The notes under the pieces were generated by a model. It had not been told where the DNA came from. It did not search any database and worked only from the letters and a program-made list of their open reading frames with translations. A stretch of DNA of 64,000 nucleotides, from assembly GCA_026724425.1 (NCBI GenBank), contig JAIUCV010000083.1, positions 3,782,001 through 3,846,000 of the forward strand, in the 5' to 3' direction. Each line of letters opens with the position of its first letter. The first letter of the stretch is position 1. Source of the DNA: Erythrophleum ivorense (taxonomy: Eukaryota; Streptophyta; Magnoliopsida; Fabales; Fabaceae). The translations under genes were made by a program, and so were the position numbers. Positions 47,701-60,866 of this stretch are shown here, piece after piece.

Positions 47701-50700
47701 TGCATGTTTGGCTAAGTATGGGTCCGTCTTGATCATTACATACACTACAAGTATGTTTCTACATTGTGTTGAGGCATAGAGCTACGATTGGGACTCCTTA
47801 CTACTTATGTTTCTCTCAGGATGGTAGGTTTGATGTTCCTCTCAAGGAATGAGAATCATGTCACACATGTTGCTCCTCATAGTCCCGTGGAGAACCTAAT
47901 GCATGTTTGGCTAAGTATGGGTCCGTCTTGATCATTAGATACACTACAAGTATGTTCCTACATTGTGTGGAGGCATAGAGCTACGATTGGGACTCCTTAC
48001 TACTTATGTTTCTCTCAGGATGGTAGCTTTGATGTTCCTCTCAAGGAATGAGAATCATGTCACACATGTTGCTCCTCATAGTCCCGTGGAGAAACTAATG
48101 CGTGTTTGGCTAAGTATGGGTCCGTCTTGATCATTACATACACTACAAGTATGTTTCTACATTGTGTGGAGGCATAGAGCTACGATTGGGACTCCTTACT
48201 ACTTATGTTTCTCTCAGGATGGTAGCTTTGATGTTCCTCTCAAGGAATGAGAATCATGTCACACATGTTGCTCCTCATAGTCCCGTGGAGAACCTAATGC
48301 ATGTTTGGCTAAGTATGGGTCCGTCTTGATCATTACATACACTACAAGTATGTTCCTACATTGTGTGGAGGCATAGAGCTACGATTGGGACTCCTTACTA
48401 CTTATGTTTCTCTCAGGATGGTAGCTTTGATGTTCCTCTCAAGGAATGAGAATCATGTCACACATGTTGCTCCTCATAGTCCCGTGGAGAACCTAATGCA
48501 TGTTTGGCTAAGTATGGGTCCGCCTTGATCATTACATACACTACAAGTATGTTTCTACATTGTGTGGAGGCATAGAGCTACGATTGGGACTCCTTACTAC
48601 TTATGTTTCTCTCAGGATGGTAGCTTTGATGTTCCTCTCAAGGAATGAGAATCATGTCACACATGTTGCTCTTCATAGTCCCGTGGAGAACCTAATGCAT
48701 GTTTGGCTAAGTATGGGTCCGTCTTGATCATTACATACACTACAAGTATGTTTCTACATTGTGTTGAGGCATAGAGCTACGATTGGGACTCCTTACTACT
48801 TATGTTTCTCTCAGGATGGTAGCTTTGATGTTCCTCTCAAGGAATTAGAATCATGTCACACATGTTGCTCCTCATAGTCCCGTGGAGAACCTAATGCGTG
48901 TTTGGCTAACTATGGGTCCGTCTTGATCATTACATACACTACAAGTATGTTTCTACATTGTGTGGAGGCATAGAGCTACGATTGGGACTCCTTACTACTT
49001 ATGTTTCTCTGAGGATGGTAGCTTTGATGTTCCTCTCAAGGAATTAGAATCCTGTCACACATGTTGCTCCTCATAGTCCCATGGAGAACCTAATGCATGT
49101 TTGGCTAAGTATGGGTCCGTCTTGATCATTACATACACTACAAGTATGTTCCTACATTGTGTGGAGGCATAGAGCTACGATTGGGACTCCTTACTACTTA
49201 TGTTTCTCTCAGGATGGTAGCTTTGATGTTCCTCTCAAGGAATGAGAATCATGTCACACATGTTGCTCCTCATAGTCCCGTGGAGAACCTAATGCATGTT
49301 TGGCTAAGTATGGGTCCGTCTTGATCATTACATACACTACAAGTATGTTTCTACATTGTGTGGAGGCATAGAGCTACGATTGGGACTCCTTACTACTTAT
49401 GTTTCTCTCAGGATGGTAGCTTTGATGTTCCTCTCAAGGAATGAGAATCATGTCACACATGTTGCTCCTCATAGTCCCGTGGAGAACCTAATGCATGTTT
49501 GGCTAAGTATGGGTCCGTCTTGATCATTAGATACACTACAAGTATGTTCCTACATTGTGTGGAGGCATAGAGCTACGATTGGGACTCCTTACTACTTATG
49601 TTTCTCTCAGGATGGTAGCTTTGATGTTCCTCTCAAGGAATGAGAATCATGTCACACATGTTGCTCCTCATAGTCCCGTGGAGAAACTAATGCGTGTTTG
49701 GCTAAGTATGGGTCCGTCTTGATCATTACATACACTACAAGTATGTTTCTACATTGTGTGGAGGCATAGAGCTACGATTGGGACTCCTTACTACTTATGT
49801 TTCTCTCAGGATGGTAGCTTTGATGTTCCTCTCAAGGAATGAGAATCATGTCACACATGTTGCTCCTCATAGTCCCGTGGAGAACCTAATGCATGTTTGG
49901 CTAAGTATGGGTCCGTCTTGATCATTACATACACTACAAGTATGTTCCTACATTGTGTGGAGGCATAGAGCTACGATTGGGACTCCTTACTACTTATGTT
50001 TCTCTCAGGATGCTAGCTTTGATGTTCCTCTCAAGGAATGAGAATCATGTCACACATGTTGCTCCTCATAGTCCCGTGGAGAACCTAATGCATGTTTGGC
50101 TAAGTATGGGTCCGCCTAAATCATTACATACACTACAAGTATGTTTCTACATTGTGTGGAGGCATAGAGCTACGATTGGGACTCCTTACTACTTATGTTT
50201 CTCTCAGGATGGTAGCTTTGATGTTCCTCTCAAGGAATGAGAATCATGTCACACATGTTGCTCCTCATAGTCCCGTGGAGAACCTAATGCATGTTTGGCT
50301 AAGTATGGGTCCGTCTTGATCATTACATACACTAGAAGTATGTTTCTACATTGTGTGGAGGCATAGAGCTACGATTGGGACTCCTTACTACTTATGTTTC
50401 TCTCAGGATGGTAGCTTTGATGTTCCTCTCAAGGAATTAGAATCATGTCACACATGTTGCTCCTCATAGTCCCGTGGAGAACCTAATGCATGTTTGGCTA
50501 AGTATGGGTCCGTCTTGATCATTACATACACTACAAGTATGTTCCTACATTGTGTGGAGGCATAGAGCTACGATTGGGACTCCTTACTACTTATGTTTCT
50601 CTCAGGATGGTAGCTTTGATGTTCCTCTCAAGGAATGAGAAACATGTCACACATGCTGCTCGTCATAGTCCCGTAGAGAACCTAATGCATGTTTGGCTAA

Positions 50701-52710
50701 GTATGGGTCCGCCTTGATCATTACATACACTACAAGTATGTTTCTACATTGTGTGGAGGCATAGAGCTACGATTGGGACTCCTTACTACTTATGTTTCTC
50801 TCAGGATGGTAGCTTTGATGTTCCTCTCAAGGAATGAGAATCATGTCACACATGTTGCTCCTCATAGTCCCGTGGAGAACCTAATGCATGTTTGGCTAAG
50901 TATGGGTCCGTCTTGATCATTACATACACTACAAGTATGTTTCTACATTGTGTGGAGGCATAGAGCTACGATTGGGACTCCTTACTACTTATGTTTCTCT
51001 CAGGATGGTAGCTTTGATGTTCCTCTCAAGGAATTAGAATCATGTCACACATGTTGCTCCTCATAGTCCCGTGGAGAACCTAATGCGTGTTTGGCTAACT
51101 ATGGGTCCGTCTTGATCATTACATACACTACAAGTATGTTCCTACATTGTGTGGAGGCATAGAGCTACGATTGGGACTCCTTACTACTTATGTTTCTCTC
51201 AGGATGGTAGCTTTGATGTTCCTCTCAAGGAATGAGAATCATGTCACACATGCTGCTCGTCATAGTCCCGTGGAGAACCTAATGCATGTTTGGCTAAGTA
51301 TGGGTCCGCCTTGATCATTACATACACTACAAGTATGTTTCTACATTGTGTGGAGGCATAGAGCTACGATTGGGACTCCTTACTACTTATGTTTCTCTCA
51401 GGATGGTAGCTTTGATGTTCCTCTCAAGGAATGAGAATCATGTCACACATGTTGCTCCTCATAGTCCCGTGGAGAACCTAATGCATGTTTGGCTAAGTAT
51501 GGGTCCGTCTTGATCATTACATACACTACAAGTATGTTTCTACATTGTGTGGAGGCATAGAGCTACGATTGGGACTCCTTACTACTTATGTTTCTCTGAG
51601 GATGGTAGCTTTGATGTTCCTCTCAAGGAATTAGAATCATGTCACACATGTTGCTCCTCATAGTCCCATGGAGAACCTAATGCATGTTTCGCTAAGTATG
51701 GGTCCGTCTTGATCATTACATACACTACAAGTATGTTCCTACATTGTGTGGAGGCATAGAGCTACGATTGGGACTCCTTACTACTTATGTTTCTCTCAGG
51801 ATGGTAGCTTTGATGTTCCTCTCAAGGAATGAGAATCATGTCACACATGTTGCTCCTCATAGTCCCGTGGAGAACCTAATGCATGTTTGGCTAAGTATGG
51901 GTCCGTCTTGATCATTACATACACTACAAGTATGTTCCTACATTGTGTGGAGGCATAGAGCTACGATTGGGACTCCTTACTACTTATGTTTCTCTCAGGA
52001 TGGTAGCTTTGATGTTCCTCTCAAGGAATTAGAATCATGTCACACATGTTGCTCCTCATAGTCCCATGGAGAACCTAATGCATGTTTGGCTAAGTATGGG
52101 TCCGTCTTGATCATTACATACACTACAAGTATGTTCCTACATTGTGTGGAGGCATAGAGCTACGATTGGGACTCCTTACTACTTATGTTTCTCTCAGGAT
52201 GGTAGCTTTGATGTTCCTCTCAAGGAATGAGAATCATGTCACACATGTTGCTCCTCATAGTCCCGTGGAGAACCTAATGCATGTTTGGCTAAGTATGGGT
52301 CCGTCTTGATCATTACATACACTACAAGTATGTTCCTACATTGTGTGGAGGCATAGAGCTACGATTGGGACTCCTTACTACTTATGTTTCTCTCAGGATG
52401 GTAGCTTTGATGTTCCTCTCAAGGAATGAGAATCATGTCACACATGTTGCTCCTCATAGTCCCGTGGAGAACCTAATGCATGTTTGGCTAAGTATGGGTC
52501 CGTCTTGATCATTACATACACTACAAGTATGTTTCTACATTGTGTGGAGGCATAGAGCTACGATTGGGACTCCTTACTACTTATGTTTCTCTCAGGATGG
52601 TAGCTTTGATGTTCCTCTCAAGGAATGAGAATCATGTCACACATGTTGCTCCTCATAGTCCCGTGGAGAACCTAATGCATGTTTGGCTAAGTATGGGTCC
52701 GTCTTGATCA

Positions 52711-55700
52711 TTAGATACACTACAAGTATGTTCCTACATTGTGTGGAGGCATAGAGCTACGATTGGGACTCCTTACTACTTATGTTTCTCTCAGGATGGT
52801 AGCTTTGATGTTCCTCTCAAGGAATGAGAATCATGTCACACATGTTGCTCCTCATAGTCCCGTGGAGAACCTAATGCATGTTTGGCTAAGTATGGGTCCG
52901 CCTTGATCATTACATACACTACAAGTATGTTTCTACATTGTGTGGAGGCATAGAGCTACGATTGGGACTCCTTACTACTTATGTTTCTCTCAGGATGGTA
53001 GCTTTGATGTTCCTCTCAAGGAATGAGAATCATGTCACACATGTTGCTCCTCATAGTCCCGTGGAGAACCTAATGCATGTTTGGCTAAGTATGGGTCCGT
53101 CTTGATCATTACATACACTACAAGTATGTTTCTACATTGTGTGGAGGCATAGAGCTACGATTGGGACTCCTTACTACTTATGTTTCTCTCAGGATGGTAG
53201 CTTTGATGTTCCTCTCAAGGAATGAGAATCATGTCACACATGTTGCTCCTCATAGTCCCGTGGAGAACCTAATGCATGTTTGGCTAAGTATGGGTCCGTC
53301 TTGATCATTACATACACTACAAGTATGTTTCTACATTGTGTGGAGGCATAGAGCTACGATTGGGACTCCTTACTACTTATGTTTCTCTCAGGATGGTAGC
53401 TTTGATGTTCCTCTCAAGGAATTAGAATCATGTCACACATGTTGCTCCTCATAGTCCCGTGGAGAACCTAATGCGTGTTTGGCTAACTATGGGTCCGTCT
53501 TGATCATTACATACACTACAAGTATGTTTCTACATTGTGTGGAGGCATAGAGCTACGATTGGGACTCCTTACTACTTATGTTTCTCTGAGGATGGTAGCT
53601 TTGATGTTCCTCTCAAGGAATTAGAATCATGTCACACATGTTGCTCCTCATAGTCCCATGGAGAACCTAATGCATGTTTGGCTAAGTATGGGTCCGTCTT
53701 GATCATTACATACACTACAAGTATGTTCCTACATTGTGTGGAGGCATAGAGCTACGATTGGGACTCCTTACTACTTATGTTTCTCTCAGGATGGTAGCTT
53801 TGATGTTCCTCTCAAGGAATGAGAATCATGTCACACATGTTGCTCCTCATAGTCCCGTGGAGAACCTAATGCATGTTTGGCTAAGTATGGGTCCGTCTGG
53901 ATCATTACATACACTACAAGTATGTTCCTACATTGTGTGGAGGCATAGAGCTACGATTGGGACTCCTTACTACTTATGTTTCTCTCAGGATGGTAGCTTT
54001 GATGTTCCTCTCAAGAAATTAGAATCATGTCACACATGTTGCTCCTCATAGTCCCATGGAGAACCTAATGCATGTTTGGCTAAGTATGGGTCCGTCTTGA
54101 TCATTACATACACTACAAGTATGTTCCTACATTGTGTGGAGGCATAGAGCTACGATTGGGACTCCTTACTACTTATGTTTCTCTCAGGATGGTAGCTTTG
54201 ATGTTCCTCTCAAGGAATGAGAATCATGTCACACATGTTGCTCCTCATAGTCCCGTGGAGAACCTAATGCATGTTTGGCTAAGTATCGGTCCGTCTTGAT
54301 CATTACATACACTACAAGTATGTTCCTACATTGTGTGGAGGCATAGAGCTACGATTGGGACTCCTTACTACTTATGTTTCTCTCAGGATGGTAGCTTTGA
54401 TGTTCCTCTCAAGGAATGAGAATCATGTCACACATGTTGCTCCTCATAGTCCCGTGGAGAACCTAATGCATGTTTGGCTAAGTATGGGTCCGTCTTGATC
54501 ATTACATACACTACAAGTATGTTTCTACATTGTGTGGAGGCATAGAGCTACGATTGGGACTCCTTACTACTTATGTTTCTCTCAGGATGGTAGCTTTGAT
54601 GTTCCTCTCAAGGAATGAGAATCATGTCACACATGTTGCTCCTCATAGTCCCGTGGAGAACCTAATGCATGTTTGGCTAAGTATGGGTCCGTCTTGATCA
54701 TTAGATACACTACAAGTATGTTCCTACATTGTGTGGAGGCATAGAGCTACGATTGGGACTCCTTACTACTTATGTTTCTCTCAGGATGGTAGCTTTGATG
54801 TTCCTCTCAAGGAATGAGAATCATGTCACACATGTTGCTCCTCATAGTCCCGTGGAGAACCTAATGCATGTTTGGCTAAGTATGGGTCCGCCTTGATCAT
54901 TACATACACTACAAGTATGTTTCTACATTGTGTGGAGGCATAGAGCTACGATTGGGACTCCTTACTACTTATGTTTCTCTCAGGATGGTAGCTTTGATGT
55001 TCCTCTCAAGGAATGAGAATCATGTCACACATGTTGCTCCTCATAGTCCCGTGGAGAACCAAATGCATGTTTGGCTAAGTATGGGTCCGTCTTGATCATT
55101 ACATACACTACAAGTATGTTCCTACATTGTGTGGAGGCATAGAGCTACGATTGGGACTCCTTACTACTTATGTTTCTCTCAGGATGGTAGCTTTGATGTT
55201 CCTCTCAAGGAATGAGAATCATGTCACACATGCTGCTCGTCATAGTCCCGTGGAGAACCTAATGCATGTTTGGCTAAGTATGGGTCCGCCTTGATCATTA
55301 CATACACTACAAGTATGTTTCTACATTGTGTGGAGGCATAGAGCTACGATTGGGACTCCTTACTACTTATGTTTCTCTCAGGATGGTAGCTTTGATGTTC
55401 CTCTCAAGGAATGAGAATCATGTCACACATGTTGCTCCTCATAGTCCCGTGGAGAACCTAATGCATGTTTGGCTAAGTATGGGTCCGTCTTGATCATTAC
55501 ATACACTACAAGTATGTTTCTACATTGTGTGGAGGCATAGAGCTACGATTGGGACTCCTTACTACTTATGTTTCTCTCAGGATGGTAGCTTTGATGTTCC
55601 TCTCAAGGAATTAGAATCATGTCACACATGTTGCTCCTCATAGTCCCGTGGAGAACCTAATGCGTGTTTGGCTAACTATGGGTCCGTCTTGATCATTACA

Positions 55701-58700
55701 TACACTACAAGTATGTTTCTACATTGTGTGGAGGCATAGAGCTACGATTGGGACTCCTTACTACTTATGTTTCTCTGAGGATGGTAGCTTTGATGTTCCT
55801 CTCAAGGAATTAGAATCATGTCACACATGTTGCTCCTCATAGTCCCATGGAGAACCTAATGCATGTTTGGCTAAGTATGGGTCCGTCTTGATCATTACAT
55901 ACACTACAAGTATGTTCCTACATTGTGTGGAGGCATAGAGCTACGATTGGGACTCCTTACTACTTATGTTTCTCTCAGGATGGTAGCTTTGATGTTCCTC
56001 TCAAGGAATGAGAATCATGTCACACATGTTGCTCCTCATAGTCCCGTGGAGAACCTAATGCATGTTTGGCTAAGTATCGGTCCGTCTTGATCATTACATA
56101 CACTACAAGTATGTTCCTACATTGTGTGGAGGCATAGAGCTACGATTGGGACTCCTTACTACTTATGTTTCTCTCAGGATGGTAGCTTTGATGTTCCTCT
56201 CAAGGAATGAGAATCATGTCACACATGTTGCTCCTCATAGTCCCGTGGAGAACCTAATGCATGTTTGGCTAAGTATGGGTCCGTCTTGATCATTACATAC
56301 ACTACAAGTATGTTTCTACATTGTGTGGAGGCATAGAGCTACGATTGGGACTCCTTACTACTTATGTTTCTCTCAGGATGGTAGCTTTGATGTTCCTCTC
56401 AAGGAATGAGAATCATGTCACACATGTTGCTCCTCATAGTCCCGTGGAGAACCTAATGCATGTTTGGCTAAGTATGGGTCCGTCTTGATCATTAGATACA
56501 CTACAAGTATGTTCCTACATTGTGTGGAGGCATAGAGCTACGATTGGGACTCCTTACTACTTATGTTTCTCTCAGGATGGTAGCTTTGATGTTCCTCTCA
56601 AGGAATGAGAATCATGTCACACATGTTGCTCCTCATAGTCCCGTGGAGAACCTAATGCATGTTTGGCTAAGTGTGGATCCGTCTTGATCATTACATACAC
56701 TACAAGTATGTTTCTACATTGTGTGGAGGCATAGAGCTACGATTGGGACTCCTTAGTACTTATGTTTCTCTCAGGATGCTAGCTTTGATGTTCCTCTCAA
56801 GGAATGAGAATCATGTCACACATGTTGCTCCTCATAGTCCCGTGGAGAACCTAATGCGTGTTTGGCTAAGTATGGGTCCGTCTTGATCATTACATACACT
56901 ACAAGTATGTTTCTACATTGTGTGGAGGCATAGAGCTACGATTGGGACTCCTTACTACTTATGTTTCTCTCAGGATGGTAGCTTTGATGTTCCTCTCAAG
57001 GAATGAGAATCATGTCACACATGTTGCTCCTCATAGTCCCGTGGAGAACCTAATGCATGTTTGGCTAAGTATGGGTCCGCCTTGATCATTACATACACTA
57101 TAAGTATGTTTCTACATTGTGTGGAGGCATAGAGCTACGATTGGGACTCCTTACTACTTATGTTTCTCTCAGGATGGTAGCTTTGATGTTCCTCTCAAGG
57201 AATGAGAATCATGTCACACATGTTGCTCCTCATAGTCCCGTGGAGAACCTAATGCATGTTTGGCTAAGTATGGGTCCGTCTTGATCATTACATACACTAC
57301 AAGTATGTTCCTACATTGTGTGGAGGCATAGAGCTACGATTGGGACTCCTTACTACTTATGTTTCTCTCAGGATGGTAGCTTTGATGTTCCTCTCACGGA
57401 ATGAGAATCATGTCACACATGCTGCTCGTCATAGTCCCGTGGAGAACCTAATGCATGTTTGGCTAAGTATGGGTCCGCCTTGATCATTACATACACTACA
57501 AGTATGTTTCTACATTGTGTGGAGGCATAGAGCTACGATTGGGACTCCTTACTACTTATGTTTCTCTCAGGATGGTAGCTTTGATGTTCCTCTCAAGGAA
57601 TGAGAATCATGTCACACATGTTGCTCCTCATAGTCCCGTGGAGAACCTAATGCATGTTTGGCTAAGTATGGGTCCGTCTTGATCATTACATACACTACAA
57701 GTATGTTTCTACATTGTGTGGAGGCATAGAGCTACGATTGGGACTCCTTACTACTTATATTTCTCTCAGGATGGTAGCTTTGATGTTCCTCTCAAGGAAT
57801 TAGAATCATGTCACACATGTTGCTCCTCATAGTCCCGTGGAGAACCTAATGCGTGTTTGGCTAACTATGGGTCCGTCTTGATCATTACATACACTACAAG
57901 TATGTTTCTACATTGTGTGGAGGCATAGAGCTACGATTGGGACTCCTTACTACTTATGTTTCTCTGAGGATGGTAGCTTTGATGTTCCTCTCAAGGAATT
58001 AGAATCATGTCACACATGTTGCTCCTCATAGTCCCATGGAGAACCTAATGCATGTTTGGCTAAGTATGGGTCCGTCTTGATCATTACATACACTACAAGT
58101 ATGTTCCTACATTGTGTGGAGGCATAGAGCTACGATTGGGACTCCTTACTACTTATGTTTCTCTCAGGATGGTAGCTTTGATGTTCCTCTCAAGGAATGA
58201 GAATCATGTCACACATGTTGCTCCTCATAGTCCCGTGGAGAACCTAATGCATGTTTGGCTAAGTATGGGTCCGTCTTGATCATTACATACACTACAAGTA
58301 TGTTCCTACATTGTGTGGAGGCATAGAGCTACGATTGGGACTCCTTACTACTTATGTTTCTCTCAGGATGGTAGCTTTGATGTTCCTCTCAAGGAATGAG
58401 AATCATGTCACACATGTTGCTCCTCATAGTCCCGTGGAGAACCTAATGCATGTTTGGCTAAGTATGGGTCCGTCTTGATCATTACATACACTACAAGTAT
58501 GTTTCTACATTGTGTGAAGGCATAGAGCTACGATTGGGACTCCTTACTACTTATGTTTCTCTCAGGATGGTAGCTTTGATGTTCCTCTCAAGGAATGAGA
58601 ATCATGTCACACATGTTGCTCCTCATAGTCCCGTGGAGAACCTAATGCATGTTTGGCTAAGTATGGGTCCGTCTTGATCATTAGATACACTACAAGTATG

Positions 58701-60866
58701 TTCCTACATTGTGTGGAGGCATAGAGCTACGATTGGGACTCCTTACTACTTATGTTTCTCTCAGGATGGTAGCTTTGATGTTCCTCTCAAGGAATGAGAA
58801 TCATGTCACACATGTTGCTCCTCATAGTCCCGTGGAGAACCTAATGCATGTTTGGCTAAGTGTGGATCCGTCTTGATCATTACATACACTACAAGTATGT
58901 TTCTACATTGTGTGGAGGCATAGAGCTACGATTGGGACTCCTTAGTACTTATGTTTCTCTCAGGATGCTAGCTTTGATGTTCCTCTCAAGGAATGAGAAT
59001 CATGTCACACATGTTGCTCCTCATAGTCCCATGGAGAACCTAATGCGTGTTTGGCTAAGTATGGGTCCGTCTTGATCATTACATACACTACAAGTATGTT
59101 TCTACATTGTGTGGAGGCATAGAGCTACGATTGGGACTCCTTACTACTTATGTTTCTCTCAGGATGGTAGCTTTGATGTTCCTCTCAAGGAATGAGAATC
59201 ATGTCACACATGTTGCTCCTCATAGTCCCGTGGAGAACCTAATGCATGTTTGGCTAAGTATGGGTCCGTCTTGATCATTACATACACTACAAGTATGTTT
59301 CTACATTGTGTGGAGGCATAGAGCTACGATTGGGACTCCTTACTACTTATGTTTCTCTCAGGATGGTAGCTTTGATGTTCCTCTCAAGGAATGAGAATCA
59401 TGTCACACATGTTGCTCCTCATAGTCCCGTGGAGAACCTAATGCATGTTTGGCTAAGTATGGGTCCGTCTTGATCATTACATACACTACAAGTATGTTTC
59501 TACATTGTGTGGAGGCATAGTGCTACGATTGGGACTCCTTACTACTTATGTTTCTCTCAGGATGGTAGCTTTGATGTTCCTCTCAAGGAATTAGAATCAT
59601 GTCACACATGTTGCTCCTCATAGTCCCGTGGAGAACCTAATGCGTGTTTGGCTAACTATGGGTCCGTCTTGATCATTACATACACTACAAGTATGTTTCT
59701 ACATTGTTTGGAGGCATAGAGCTACGATTGGGACTCCTTACTACTTATGTTTCTCTGAGGATGGTAGCTTTGATGTTCCTCTCAAGGAATTAGAATCATG
59801 TCACACATGTTGCTCCTCATAGTCCCATGGAGAACCTAATGCATGTTTGGCTAAGTATGGGTCCGTCTTGATCATTACATACACTACAAGTATGTTCCTA
59901 CATTGTGTGGAGGCATAGAGCTACGATTGGGACTCCTTACTACTTATGTTTCTCTCAGGATGGTAGCTTTGATGTTCCTCTCAAGGAATGAGAATCATGT
60001 CACACATGTTGCTCCTCATAGTCCCGTGGAGAACCTAATGCATGTTTGGCTAAGTATGGGTCCGTCTTGATCATTACATACACTACAAGTATGTTCCTAC
60101 ATTGTGTGGAGGCATAGAGCTACGATTGGGACTCCTTACTACTTATGTTTCTCTCAGGATGGTAGCTTTGATGTTCCTCTCAAGGAATGAGAATCATGTC
60201 ACACATGTTGCTCCTCATAGTCCCGTGGAGAACCTAATGCATGTTTGGCTAAGTATGGGTCCGTCTTGATCATTACATACACTACAAGTATGTTTCTACA
60301 TTGTGTGGAGGCATAGAGCTACGATTGGGACTCCTTACTACTTATGTTTCTCTCAGGATGGTAGCTTTGATGTTCCTCTCAAGGAATGAGAATCATGTCA
60401 CACATGTTGCTCCTCATAGTCCCGTGGAGAACCTAATGCATGTTTGGCTAAGTATGGGTCCGTCTTGATCATTAGATACACTACAAGTATGTTCCTACAT
60501 TGTGTGGAGGCATAGAGCTACGATTGGGACTCCTTACTACTTATGTTTCTCTCAGGATGGTAGCTTTGATGTTCCTCTCAAGGAATGAGAATCATGTCAC
60601 ACATGTTGCTCCTCATAGTCCCGTGGAGAACCTAATGCATGTTTGGCTAAGTGTGGATCCGTCTTGATCATTACATACACTACAAGTATGTTGCTACATT
60701 GTGTGGAGGCATAGAGCTACGATTGGGACTCCTTAGTACTTATGTTTCTCTCAGGATGCTAGCTTTGATGTTCCTCTCAAGGAATGAGAATCATGTCACA
60801 CATGTTGCTCCTCATAGTCCCGTGGAGAACCTAATGCGTGTTTGGCTAAGTATGGGTCCGTCTTGA
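52711..60866 (+). repeat. Higher-order repeat with varying 9-11 monomer spacing
   Basis: The variant TTAGATACAC recurs at 52711, 54701, 56492, 58681 and 60472, with offsets of 1,990, 1,791, 2,189 and 1,791 bp (10, 9, 11 and 9 monomers). From 56.6 kb the marker set GTGTGGATCC, CTTAGTAC and GATGCTAGC follows each occurrence (56671, 58860 and 60651 onward). TATCGGTCCG at 54284 and 56075 is another shared pair. Related blocks gained or lost one or two monomers between copies. Confidence 0.82.

Noticed and set aside
49953..54051. 95- and 105-codon frames in the satellite (49953, 53734, also 24875)
   Set aside because: Chance extensions: a private substitution (CCGCCTAAATC, CGTCTGGATC) or a probable indel error removes the usual stop. 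No start context or gene structure.
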